Below are positions 32,892 to 43,440 of a stretch of 64,000 nt of DNA, in pieces. Both the position numbers and the translations under genes were made by a program. Origin of the DNA: Aphidius gifuensis (lineage: Eukaryota > Arthropoda > Insecta > Hymenoptera > Braconidae). Numbering within the stretch: the first letter of the stretch is position 1; each line of letters begins with the position of its first letter. The notes below the pieces were generated by a model. The model made no database searches. It saw only the letters and a program-made list of their open reading frames with translations, and was not told the origin of the DNA. The stretch covers positions 11,222,001 to 11,286,000 of the forward strand of contig NC_057793.1 in the NCBI RefSeq assembly GCF_014905175.1. The letters run 5' to 3'.

Positions 32892-32947
32892 TATAAAACG
32901 TGGGGCATCGTATAAAAGCAGCACATCATGGACACCTCCAGTCAGTC
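32892..32947 (+). promoter_or_regulatory. Major capsid gene promoter
   Basis: Two TATA boxes, TATAAA at 32892 and at 32911. The second has an initiator TCAGTC at 32942, spacing 31. Transcripts from it would start inside the 53-codon ORF and use the MCP ATG at 33079 as their first useful start. Confidence 0.55.
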
Positions 32948-33086
32948 TGAATCGAGCAGTCAAGAAGTTGACACCTCAGAATATAAATTACCTGCAGAGT
33001 CTAGGTCTAAAAGTAAAAAAAAATTTTGGATGTTTAATTGGATAAATATAACTTGTCTTAATTGTTTTACACGTCAAAATGAGTGA
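32928..33086 (+). CDS. Small ORF overlapping the MCP start
   Basis: 53 codons: serine-rich N-terminus (MDTSSQSESSSQEVD), a basic patch (RSKSKKK), then an aromatic/cysteine end (FWMFNWINITCLNC). Its last codons overlap the MCP start as ATGAGTGA. It could be a small virion or membrane protein, or a leader only. It would need the upstream TATA at 32892. No family recognised. Confidence 0.35.
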   Translation: MDTSSQSESSSQEVDTSEYKLPAESRSKSKKKFWMFNWINITCLNCFTRQNE

Positions 33087-33870
33087 TGAAAATATTTTCG
33101 ATATAAACGCAACAGTTCAATTTAACAATGAAATATCCAACTATAAGCTACATGCTCATCAGTCATTTGGATCAACAAGTTTCGATAATAGTGATGAAAT
33201 AAGAATATCAATACAGAATCAAGATTTGTTTGTTCTACCATCAAAAAGCTATATACGTATGAGTGGAAAATTAACGCAACAACGTGCTACTGCAAATCCA
33301 GAAGATCCACTTGCTAATATTTTTCCTTTAACGTTAGTAAATAATGCTATGTGTTTTTTGTTTGATGAAATGCGTTATGATCTGAATGGAGTTGCAATTG
33401 ATAAATCAAAGAATGTTGGTATAACATCTACAATGAAAAATTATTTGTTATTAAGTTCAAGAATGAATTATGAAAATGGAGGGTGGATAAATCAAAATGG
33501 TATGAAATTAATAAATGATGATGGATATTTTGATATATGCGTTCCATTAAATATAATTTTTGGCTTTGCTGAAGATTTTCAAAAAATAATTGTCAATGCG
33601 AAACATGAACTCATTATGATACGATCACGTTCAAATTTGAATGCGATCGTACGAGATAATGAGAGAGTTCCTGATATGCCAGAATTGGATTTAAAACTTA
33701 CAAAAATTGAATGGCTTGTACCGTATATAATGTTATCAAACAAAAATAAAATTGATATAATGAAATATATACAAAAAGATCCTGTCATTTCTATTGGATT
33801 TAGATCTTGGGATTTATATGAGTATCCATTGCTGCCACAAACAACTCATCATATATGGACAGTAAAAAAC
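33079..33870 (+). pseudogene. Maverick major capsid protein, C-terminally truncated
   Basis: Double jelly-roll MCP of the adenovirus/virophage type. Family blocks: SYIRMSGKLTQ, NNAMCFLFDEMRYDLNGVAI, MNYENGGWINQ, CVPLNIIFGFAEDF, KIEWLVPYIMLSN and FRSWDLYEYPLLPQTTHHIW. Homology ends near 33865 (WTVKN); after that the codons are the antisense of the neighbouring minus-strand gene to the stop at 33939. Family members are about 1.5 times as long, so a deletion has removed the C-terminal part of the second jelly roll and fused the stump to the end of the next gene. Confidence 0.88.
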
Positions 33871-34466
33871 GATTTGAACGTTGTTCTACTGATAATTTTT
33901 CCCAAATTTCATCAATTTGATGTGATGCAAATTTTATAATAGCCATCACTGGAAGTGCAGCAATATCTTTTTGTGTCAAGTCAGTTATATTTTCAACTGC
34001 ACAAAAATGTAAAATGGATTTTTTCATGTTGGCTCTTGTTGAAAATTTTTTAATATACCAGTATTTGTATCTCTGTGCATTTTCATATGCACATTTGTAA
34101 GAACTGCATAAAGGATGTGAATTCACATGTCGTATTGCTGGATGTTCCATCTCTAATATTTTTATATCTGGACATCCTAGGTCTTCCAAATTAAAAATTG
34201 TCATTGGATTAAAACGTAAAATAAATGTTAACCATTTTTTTCTATCTTCACCTTTGACAAATAAATAATTAAATTTTCCAACGAATTCTTCAATGATTAT
34301 TGTTGATACGTTATTATATTGATCATAACCAGCTTCCCAAGATATCCCATGATAATTTTTTTATAGTTGGTGAAGATCTAGAATTTATAGGTTGGATAAC
34401 TAACTCTTTTACAACGAATAAACCTTGAGGTTCTTGAAATCCTTGAAAATCAATGAATGCTGACAT
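33860..34466 (-). pseudogene. Minus-strand Maverick gene with FxDFQGF start
   Basis: Begins at ATG 34466 with MSAFIDFQGF, then GLFVVKELVIQPIN; continues after a frameshift near 34345 as WEAGYDQYNN, FVGKFNYLFVKGEDRKKWL, and the 134-codon ORF 34204-33800 with PAIRHVNSHPLCSSYKCAYE. A cysteine/histidine-rich C-terminal third may bind metal. D-x-Q-G-F starting proteins recur in arthropod genomes, sometimes in Mavericks, but I cannot name a function; an RNase H-like nuclease fold is a possibility to test. The end of the frame past about 33868 overlaps MCP and is probably not native. Confidence 0.5.
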
Positions 34467-34663
34467 TTTGTTTTAATATATCAACTCAACTCAACTCAAC
34501 TGTATAGTGACCAGTTCTGGACTGATGATATTTCTTTTATACCTCTGAATATCCACTCCCCTCTTTTTCCATCCCTTCCACTTCCTATTTACCCCCTCCA
34601 CAACTTATTTTATAAACATCAAATAGATGATGAAATAATGGAATTATTTACAATACTTTCTGT

Positions 34664-34745
34664 AATTTGTCTTGATGATGCAAGAGCTAAGGTTCCAACC
34701 TATAAAATGATTGGTCCTCAGTTCAAACCATCATCAAGACAAATT
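34664..34745 (+). repeat. 17-bp stem hairpin with tRNA-like loop
   Basis: AATTTGTCTTGATGATG at 34664-34680 pairs perfectly with 34729-34745. The 48-base loop has AAGAGCTAAGG (A-box-like) and AGTTCAAACC (B-box-like). It lies just inside the right terminal repeat of the Maverick. Confidence 0.75.
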
Positions 34746-34767
34746 TTTTTTTAATGTTTTTTTTTTA

Positions 34768-35122
34768 GTTCAAATCCCGGTTAAGGAAAATATTTTTTTT
34801 TCCATTAATAATAATAATAACACAAGATAACGTCTTTTAAAAACCAAAGATGACATTAAAAAAAAATCCAATATGGCGTCTTACGAAAAAGCAATATGGC
34901 GTCTTATGAAAAATGGGACCCTGGGAATTTCAAAAATTTAAAAATTTAAAATGGCGTCTTACGAAAAACCAATATGACGTCTTATGGAAAACCAATATGG
35001 CGCCTTATGAAAAATCGGACCCCCCATGGCGATTTGACCTAATTAATCAATTGGAGGACCCCCTGCGGCGACTTGACTCAATTAATTAATCGACCTAATT
35101 AAATTAATTCGCGGATCCCCTG
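34768..35122 (-). repeat. Maverick right terminal inverted repeat
   Basis: Inverted copy of 20185-20483 with an extra block of about 55 bp near the outer end (a second GGGGTCC-like copy around 35058-35070). Inner end AGTTCAAATCCCGG corresponds to the tRNA-like motif at the left repeat. Confidence 0.85.
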
Positions 35123-36714
35123 GATTTCATTTTGAATATCTTCGCAGAATTTTTAATTGAACAAAAGTAAATGTACTGACTATGACAACTTAGCTAGCTC
35201 AATGTCTGTACGTCAGTTAAATAGAATTTTCTACCTATCGTTGTATAAAAACACCTAGGTTTTTTCTTTTGACATTTTATATCATTCATTAGTTTACAGT
35301 TAGGTATATTTTTTTTTATTAAGGACTACTACTGGAATATATATATTTTTTTTAATTCACGAAGAGAATATAAAAACTACAAGTCTACGACGCTGTCAAA
35401 GTTTAGGTCTTCTCTGTTTTGAGCGGTTTTGAGATTGTTAGACGCAGTTAGACGGTTGTTGGTGAGTATTTGATGGCGTAACATATGAAGGACGTCAACC
35501 AGTTGTCGATGACGTGAAACCTGAGGGATCATAGTAATATGCTCAAGCGAATATCTGCGCACGCAGATATAGTTATGGTTTTATGTTATAGTTTTTTTTT
35601 AGTAATATAAATGTTATACGTATGTAAGTTTATGTATAAAAACGTTCAATTTGAAGAGTAGAGTGGAACTAATATCATAGTTTTCGTGGCTTTATGATGT
35701 CATGACATTTCTTCAGTCTTAAATTTAATGAGAGTGTTCACCATGCAAGTTTGTCAAAATGTCTATGTCTATTTGCCATGCAAAGCTTGCGTACGGAACA
35801 ATGAATTGGTATTTTTAGTGATAAAATTGCATTGAGGAAACCCTCTTATTATTTGATACTGGAATGCGATGCCAGTGTAAATCGTGCCTCACGCGCAGGA
35901 GGCTCTTGCGCATACATATAGTCAATTTTAACACACTTTTTGATGAGTACAATAGGTGCTTTCTTTTGTGTATTTATTTTTTTCCTTGTTCATTCTCGTG
36001 CATGCGTAGTTGAATGCGCAGTCGGCAAAAAGTCAGTTTGCAACGACTTAGGACATGAGGGGCTGGATCAGCCATGTTTAAATTCTTATTCTTTAAGAAC
36101 TGTTTGTTCGACGCCACTGTCTCATGTTTGCATAATATGCGCATGCGTATGATCATGCGCATTGGAGTAAAAAAATAAACACCCAAAAGAAAGCACCAAA
36201 AGTTCCACAGTCCAATTCACAGGGCATTACAATTTAGGGCTTTTTTCCTCCACTGGCGGCGCTTGTGGAGCTTTTTGTATGTGAAACCTACTTAAAAAAA
36301 ATTTTACAAGCACCATCACCGGCAAAAAAAGCCCTAAATTGTAAAAAAAATGCCCTGTGAATTGGACCGCAGAACACTGAGTTCATGAAAGAAAACAGCC
36401 AATGGTGTGTAGCGTTGTGGCTCCAATAAATCATTTACTTCATTTTACAAAAAAAGAGGGCGCTTTTAACTACCACACACTTTATGTAATATCATATGTT
36501 TGATGCGTATCATACATATGATTGTACGCATACCCTGCAAATCGTCGAATTACCCATTACCGGTTGACTCTTTGACAGAGATCTTTTATGTTATTTTTTA
36601 TCTCGATAATAATATTTGGTTACATATTGTTTACATAAATTTTTCTAAGTGTTCATAGTCACCTAAACAAAATAGTAGTATCTCTTATTTTTTCGTTTGA
36701 ATCTAAAAAGTGAG
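35123..36714. other. Non-coding interval right of the Maverick
   Basis: No supported gene. An inverted pair around GGTGCTTTCTTTTGTGT (35955) and its complement (36173-36196) brackets 240 bp of unique sequence, and a MITE follows at 36209-36368. The minus ORF 35377-35562 and the ORFs near 35940-36186 lack coding support. Confidence 0.55.
36209..36368. mobile_element. 160-bp MITE (TCCAATTCACAGGGC termini)
   Basis: Inverted ends share GTCCAATTCACAGGGCAT and an inner block ACAATTTAGGGCTTTTTT. No ORF, and no clear target duplication. Confidence 0.75.
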
Positions 36715-39131
36715 ATGTCTCCGAGAAATCGTAAGCATGAGGCGGCTTCCAAAAAAAAAAATAGACCTCGGATTAACAATAGTTTAAGCATGGTACGCTT
36801 TTATCGTTTAAGTAGAAAATTATCATAAAAATCTTCATTTATCTTCTTTATTTTTATTAATATGTTTAAATAAAAAACCCGTTATTTTTTAGATATCTTA
36901 TAGAACTCTGCAAAGACGCTCCAACCTTAATGACGATAATAAAGTAGATATTTTATTGGAGTGTGTGAAAAGTTTAGAAAGGAATGCAACAGTCGATAAT
37001 GCAATAGATCAAGTAGATGAGAATAATTTATGCCATGACTTGTCAGCTGACTCGTTAAGTGGTTCATTTGAAACTTTGTCAGATGATTTTCCAATATTGA
37101 ATGATAACGATGATGTGGAGCTAGAGCATAGTGCATGTTATTGTGAGAATATTATGGATGAGGATATGACAGATGATGACGAAGAAAATAATTTTCCTGT
37201 CAATAACTTTGACGAATTGTATAGCGGCTGTATACTTTATTGGAAGTGATTGTTGATTTGATGGATATATATACTCGGCAAAATATCACAAAAGAAGCCC
37301 TAAGAAGTATTTTAACTTTAATGCATAAAATTATTCCAAAACCAAATTGCTTACCTGAGTCACTTTATCAATTATTCCAATTCGTCGGAAAGAAAGCACC
37401 CACAGCGTCTGTCAAAAAACATCGATTTTGCAAAACTTGCTGCCTACTTGTTGTATCTAATAATAACGAATCTTATTGTGAAAACTGTAAGGAAAGAAAA
37501 AAATTGGGTACGTTCTTTGAGGTAGATGTTACTGAGCAAATAAATTATCTTTTCGAACAACACAATCTTGCCGATAAATTAGTTTCTCCGGAAGATTCAA
37601 AAAGTACTATTATAAGAGATATTTCAGATGGTTCAGAGTATAAAAGGGTAAAATTACAAACAAATAAGCAGCCTTATGATTTAACTTTAATACTAAATAC
37701 AGATGGTATAAATTTAGTTAAAAGTGCAAATAGTCACTGCTGGCCTGTTTTGATGACAATAATGGAGCTCCCACCGAACATAAGAAAAAATTTTATTCTT
37801 ACTATTGGTCTCTGGTACGATGATACAAAAAAACCTTCAATGAATACACTTCTGAAACCTTTCTGTACTCAATTTGAAAAATGTTATCGTAAAGGAATCA
37901 ATTGGATACACCCGATCTCCGGAAAAAACTACAATTCGAAAATTGTTGTACCTTTAATTGGAGCTGATGCTCCAGCTAGAGCGGATATCTTAAACATGTT
38001 GCATCATAACGGAATGTTTGGGTGTAACCTTTGTGAAATTAGAACCAAACACTCCACCGTGGCAAAGAAAAATCGAAAAAAGCTCGTTTATAAATTCAAC
38101 GACAAACAAGCAATTTTAAGAAGTTCGTCAAGAATGATTGAACAAGCTAAAGAAGTGGTCATTCATTCGCATGGAATTAAAGGATACACTATAATTTCTT
38201 TATTACCGTTTCTGGATTTATCGACTTGCGTTATTCCTGAATTTATGCATTCGGTTTTGCTGCGAGTTGTAAAACAGTTTTTGAGTATATGGATTCGAAC
38301 ACCTGGTCCATGGAATTTGAAAAAAAGTCAAAGCGAAGTAGAAAGATTAATCACTAACATTAGACCACCATCGACCTTTCACAGAATGCCTCGTAGTATT
38401 TTTTTGTTTAAACATTTTAAAGCACAGGAATTTTACAATTGGTTTTTGTTTTATTCTCTTCCAACTTTAACTGGCATATTACCTGATAAATATATCTAAC
38501 ACTGGATTATTTTTGTTATTTCTTTATTCAATTTACTCAAAGACCAAATTACGATACATGACTTACAACTAGCTGATGCGTGCTTAAATTTATTTGTGCA
38601 ATACATAAAAAAACTATACGGAGACAGAGAGTACTCGTATAACGTTCATCAGCTGTTACACTTGGTATTATGTGTTAAGCGATGGGGCCCACTGTGGGCT
38701 ACGTCGGTCTTTTCCTTGAAAGTTACAATGGTTTTCTTGGCAATTGCGTACATGGGTCAAAACATCAAGGAGTAGAATTAATTAAAAATCTAAAATTAGC
38801 ACAGGCAGTACGAGTTATAAAAAACTCTTGTTCTGAGATGAGAAGTCTTGAAAAATCTTATAGAAACGAACTACTTGGCACATCATGTTATAAATTTACA
38901 TTAATGAATGATATTGAAAAAACGTTACTAGAGTCACACCAAATTGATCTAAACAGTTTACAAATTTATAGACGAGCAAAAATTGGAGGAAAATTATTTT
39001 TTTCACAAATTTACAAAATTACAAAAAATGACAACTCTTTTGTGAAGATTAATTTCAGTTACAATTTGACGATCTATGCTTGTATTAGATTTTTTTGTAA
39101 AATTGATAATGATTTATTTATTATGCTTTAA
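36715..39131 (+). pseudogene. CMC/EnSpm (tnp2-like) transposase
   Basis: Exon 1 at 36715-36792 (MSPRNRKHEAASKKK), an intron at 36793-36892 (GTACGC to TTTTTTAG), then a long exon. After an acidic leader come two zinc-knuckle-like pairs (FCKTCCLLV, YCENCKERKK), then the DDE-type core of the tnp2 family: LILNTDGINLVKSANSHCWP, VPLIGADAPARADILNM, GMFGCNLCEI and further on FHRMPRSIF, with a C-terminal block HQLLHLVLCVKRWGPLWATS and ESYNGFLGN. Frameshift near 37230, TAA at 38497-38499 and a frameshift near 38716 make it inactive, but coding similarity is otherwise continuous, so it decayed fairly recently. The ends of the transposon were not found. Confidence 0.8.
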
Positions 39132-39292
39132 AAGATAAGTGTTATGCATGAAAAAATGTTTGTTCACAACGAAACGATGTCAATGGTTCACCATATTTTA
39201 CCATTTAAAATGGAAAATTTTTACTATCCGTACTCGAGAAACACTAGTTTCTGACACTGAATTTAGTTCGGAAAGTACTTGTTTGGAACATA

Positions 39293-39338
39293 GTTGAAAT
39301 AATGCAGGAAACTTTTTCATTTCCTGCATTATTTCAAC
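39293..39338. repeat. Perfect 19-bp palindrome, 8-base loop
   Basis: GTTGAAATAATGCAGGAAA at 39293-39311 pairs with 39320-39338. A part copy with GCGGG follows at about 39342-39356. Downstream of the transposase; possibly a subterminal repeat. Confidence 0.85.
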
Positions 39339-39380
39339 ACAAAATAATGCGGGAAACTTACCCCCTCCAAAAAAAAATAA

Positions 39381-39433
39381 CGCATACAACGATATTTGGT
39401 GTGTCGCATACACTCCAAATATCGTTGTATGCG
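39381..39433. repeat. 23-bp palindrome, 7-base loop
   Basis: CGCATACAACGATATTTGG at the start is repeated inverted at the end; 22 of 23 positions pair. Second hairpin within 100 bp of the preceding one. The following interval, 39434-40032, has no gene; a TTGGGGGGC/GCCCCCCAA palindrome lies at 39995-40014. Confidence 0.85.
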
Positions 39434-40032
39434 TAAACATTAAACTGTGGAGCTGCCATCGAGCATGCGCCGTATGATTTTTGTGTATATGTATGTGTAT
39501 GTATCTTTATACATCTACGCATTAAATCAGTCCAGCAGCTGATTGTCTACATTTTTTTTTATTTATCAGTGTTAAAAATTTGTTATAAAAAAAAGTAATA
39601 GTTAAACAATTAAAACAATATTTTCAAAATTAATTAAAAAATAAATTGATTGAAATAAAAAAAAAAAAATGAAAGCTGTCAGACTTGAAAATAACAGTGA
39701 TTTTTGTTTGACATTTTATTTTTTTTCATGTGTGAGGTTAATCTTATTTTACAATAACAAAAATGATTGTAAACATGACTAATGAATAGTTAGATGTATA
39801 ATATTAGACTGGTTATCAAAATTGAAATTATTTAAAGTTGATTTGTCTTTTTTATGTGATAACTATTAAAATTAATGAATAAAATGATTTATTTTTTAAT
39901 TAATTTTTGTATAAATTTTTAATTTAAAAAAAATAAAAAATTAGATAGGTACTATTGTTATTGCTTCACATTTAAAATTTTCTTTTTTTTTCAGTTGGGG
40001 GGCAAGCCCCCCAAACCCCCCCTTATTTTTTT

Positions 40033-40467
40033 TTGGGAAAGAATATTTATTGTATTGAAAATATTTTGAAGAAGATTCGTTCTCAGAGTGGAACATCATC
40101 TTGTGTAGTTCTTTATTTGATGCGCGGTATTTCCGATCCTCAAAAAGTTCTTGACTGCACAGTTACTGGAAGGCCAATCACAAATCAAGGTAGACTCAAA
40201 CAGAAGCAGTCAGTTCGTACTCTTAACAATGATGCCAAAGAGATAATAATTCCTACGTACTACTCTTATGATGACAAAACGATTGAATCCATACATATAT
40301 TCCTATCATTAATTCATATGTTTTTTACAGAGTATGCAAAAGGATTTGCTCGGAAAAAGCACTGAGTAGTCCCTCCTCTTAAAAGTCTTAACTTTGCAAT
40401 GAGTGACGAGCTGGGAAAAATAAAAAGACTGTACAGAAATCAAGAACGCAGAGAAGAAAATGTCTAA
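40033..40467 (+). CDS. Possible terminal exon, BEN-like, uncertain
   Basis: An open frame begins after a TTTTTCAG at 39986-39994 region and runs with SGTSSCVVLYLMRGI, LDCTVTGRPITNQG, RTLNNDAKEIIIPTYY and YAKGFARKKH to 40365; another frame adds SLNFAMSDELGKIKRLYRN to 40467. The order (hydrophobic helix, T-x-TGR, LNNDAKE) is weakly like a BEN domain, a DNA-binding module. The first codon is TTG in the DNA, so it is more likely an exon or fragment than a complete gene. Low confidence. Confidence 0.3.
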
Positions 40468-41060
40468 TTGAGACTGACGTAATATTGTCATTTTCTTGTC
40501 ATTAAAGCTTATACTTAAAACCTTGTCTTAAAAAAAAACAACTGGATTGTTAATATAAGACAATAAGAATAAATACTTATGTTATTTTTATAAGCTTAAA
40601 AAAATATTTTCTTAATTAATAAAATATAATATAACAAATATATGTAGTTCCGTTCAATATAAATGTTTAGTAATGCATTTTAATGTTAATTTTATTTTAA
40701 ATAAATTTTTTTTTATTTTTGAATCATTACATCGTTGAAGATAGTTGTTTATCTTCATATATATTTCCAGATCGTTCGACATCATAATTCTCATATAGAT
40801 CGTTGACGATAGACAGACATCGTTGGAGATCGTCAGTGATAGTCACTGATGCGGACAAAAGCGACATCTTCAACGATCTTTAATAAACGATCTTTGAAGA
40901 TCTTCAAAGATCACTTTTTTTTTCCCGGGCTCTCTTAATTAAATCTCTCACATATAAATATCAATCTTGATGAACGTCTTTGAAAGAAAATTTATTGTCT
41001 GTACCAAAAATAGATAAACGAAAAGTTAATGAATCTTCTTGCAATGATTGAGCCATGATT
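40468..41060. other. Non-coding interval with GATCTTTGAAGATC repeats
   Basis: AT-rich, with a cluster of GATCGTT and GATCTTTGAAGATCTTC inverted repeats at about 40740-40915, probably a decayed MITE end. No gene. Confidence 0.5.
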
Positions 41061-41062
41061 GT

Positions 41063-41545
41063 TTATGCTAAACTTGCAGTTTTTTCAGTCAAAAAATTTT
41101 TTTTCAATATCTGCTGCTGAATTAGCAACATATTTTTCATACTCTGGTAACCAGTTTGTGACAATGCTAAAACAGAACCGATGAGTTGGTTACTCTTTAG
41201 ATCATATTGCACGAGTTGAGTAATGCGAGTAGGGTCCTCACTTAACCACACGATTAGAGTTGACACCAAAAATTCTTTCAATTCTTTGGATCTACAAACA
41301 CCTCCTTTCACGTGATCAACTGTTTGGTATATAATTCTACTTACTGTACTTGATGAAGGCAGCGGTGAATAAGCATATAAAGTATCATACAATAATCTAC
41401 CACCAATAGTAAATAAATAAGAACAAAATAAGCCTAGGCTTTTATCATACACTCCACTATGACTGTCGACTTTCTCATAATTTTTTTTTTTAAAATGACT
41501 GTAATTTTTATTTTCATTATTTATAACCAGAGCTGGGAAGTTCAT
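41063..41545 (-). pseudogene. Unassigned ORF, transposon-like
   Basis: 160 codons with FTIGGRLLYDTLYAYSPLPS, VSRIIYQTVDHVKGG, WLSEDPTRITQLVQYDLKSN and ALSQTGYQSM. The pattern (IGGRLLYD, SPLPS-x-STVSRII) suggests a fragment from the middle of a transposase-associated protein, maybe of the P-element/THAP group, but I cannot assign it. No proper start is visible and it abuts the LTR fragment at 41590, which may have truncated it. Confidence 0.35.
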
Positions 41546-41589
41546 CTGTTATTTTAGCTTGCCGTAAATATCATGGTGTTCTCTCCGAA

Positions 41590-42180
41590 TTTACCCGTAA
41601 TAATTGTAATTTGTACTTACTTGAATTCGATCCTAACCTCACGGTCAATAGATTAAGTTCACAGTACGAAAAGGGAAAGACAAAGGATGAGAGAGAGATA
41701 TAGGTTGTTGTAATTATTACACTTGATTTCTTATTAGAGTTATAAATGACATTTATTAAAAAATTAATTATCGTGGTTATGTTATTACGTGTGGTGTGTT
41801 GTGTATAAATAAACATGTATGTATAATATAATTTTACAATATTAAATAACTTACGTTAGTTGATTGGTTTACAAAGATTTCTGTGTTACAATTGCTTTTG
41901 GATCTGTCTCGCTTAATCGTGATTTGATTACTGGTTGATTACAATGATTTCAATTTGATTTCTAGTTGATTGTTGACGGATTACAACTTGATTGTTAATT
42001 GATGACTGGTTGATAATGAGTTGATTTTATTTCACAAACACTGGCACTGACTTTATTTTACGTGGCAAAATATATCTATTATGAATAGAAATATTGAAAT
42101 ATTGATGAAGATTTTTAAACAATAATTTTAATTGATTCTCAACTTTGTTAGCTAATTAAATTCTGAATGTAACTAGTGAT
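41590..42180 (-). mobile_element. LTR fragment of the window-edge retroelement family
   Basis: Reverse complement of 4706-5338: shared blocks include CTAAGTACAAATTACAAT, GAGGTTAGGATCGAAT, CTCTCATCCTTTGTCTTTCC, AATCAAGT repeats and TTACATTCA. It lacks U3 and the TATA box, so it is a truncated LTR. About one base in five differs, so it is older than, or from a sister subfamily of, the LTR at 3869. Confidence 0.8.
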
Positions 42181-43440
42181 GTAAATGACCGTCATTTTTT
42201 TTTTTTTTTTGTCACGTCATTAAAAAAATGACCGTCTGTGACCGTCAGTGACCGTCAGAAAATGTTTCGTCATAATTTTGGTCATTTTCGAAAAAAAAAA
42301 AAATCTGTTATAAATCAAGTTAAAAAAAATCAGAGAAAATATTCTATAAATATTCTAAAATAACAGTCAGTTGTCAATGTTGTCGTATGTAATGTCATTT
42401 ATTTTTCGGTCATTGTTAAGTCATCTATATAGTTGTAAAATTGACCGTCAGAAAATAAAATGTCATAGTTTTGTGAGGAGTCGACTTTTCTAATCCAGAT
42501 AGTATGCTCACAATAAAGTATACTCACAAAAAGTCTGCTCACAAAACTTGGAAATGCATAAAGTGTACTCAAGAAAAGTATACTAGAGTGGTAACTCAAA
42601 AGCGAATGGTAAAACAGGCCAATTATTTAGTTTCAAAAAAAATTCAAAGATGTCGTTAGTCTGTCCATTTAATGTTTTCAATTTGTAAGCTCAGTGGATT
42701 TCAACTTGAATTATTAAGTAAAAAAATGTAACTAAGGAAGTAATGCATACAAAGAAATGATGTACCCAACAGCAAGATTTAATGAGAGAAAAAAAAAACA
42801 ATATATTAAAAACATTAACAACTTTTTAATATTGAACTAAGACGTTATGAATAATTATTTAAATAAAAATGACTGAATTGAATATTAAATATAAGTTATT
42901 GTTCTACTTGATTTATATATACATTTTATAAATTTTCAGTCTAATCTTTTTCATTATAAAAAAAAAAAAACTAAAACAGTAGGGAATAGATGCAAAGGTA
43001 ATTAGTAGTTCACAAAATTATAATTAAAAAAAAGTTTGGCTGAAAAAAAAATTTAACGAAGGAAAAAAATTAGGTTTTTATTAATTATCATCAATATAAA
43101 TTTATTTTGAAGAATATTTTTATTAAATATATAAGCATTGTTCGCATAACTATTTCTTTTTTAATTTAAATATTTATGTTTTTTAAATGTTTTTTATTTG
43201 TTAAATTTAAAAAAAAAATACATGATTATTGATTATTGTTTTTTTTTCTTTTAATAATCGTACATACATTTCATTAAGCTCCATAATTTCAGTATCTGAA
43301 AGATCATTATTTTCGTCTGAAAATTTTATTAATTCTTCATCTATTAGCTTATTTAATAAATCAGTAGAATTATTTTGGTTTAACGATGATGATGGTGATG
43401 ATGATGATTTTATTAACTTATTTTTATTTTCTAATGATGA
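42181..43440. other. Non-coding interval with TGACCGTCA repeats
   Basis: Copies of TGACCGTCA/GTCATTT at 42188-42265 and 42405-42460, partly inverted. The rest is AT-rich. ORFs here lack support; the GAT/GAA-rich plus frame at 43229-43501 is partly antisense to the next gene. Confidence 0.5.

Larger units (their letters stand above)
20185..35122. mobile_element. Maverick/Polinton element
   Basis: About 14.9 kb with terminal inverted repeats and the full Polinton gene kit: pB, integrase, DUF8207-like protein, ATPase, PLA2/minor virion protein, protease, minor and major capsid proteins. Polintons are self-synthesising DNA transposons that encode virus-type virion proteins. Genes are arranged as pB and the virion cluster on plus, and integrase, DUF8207-like protein, ATPase and one unknown on minus. 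Nearly every long gene is broken, so this is a fixed, inactive copy. A 6-bp target duplication could not be confirmed. Confidence 0.93.
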
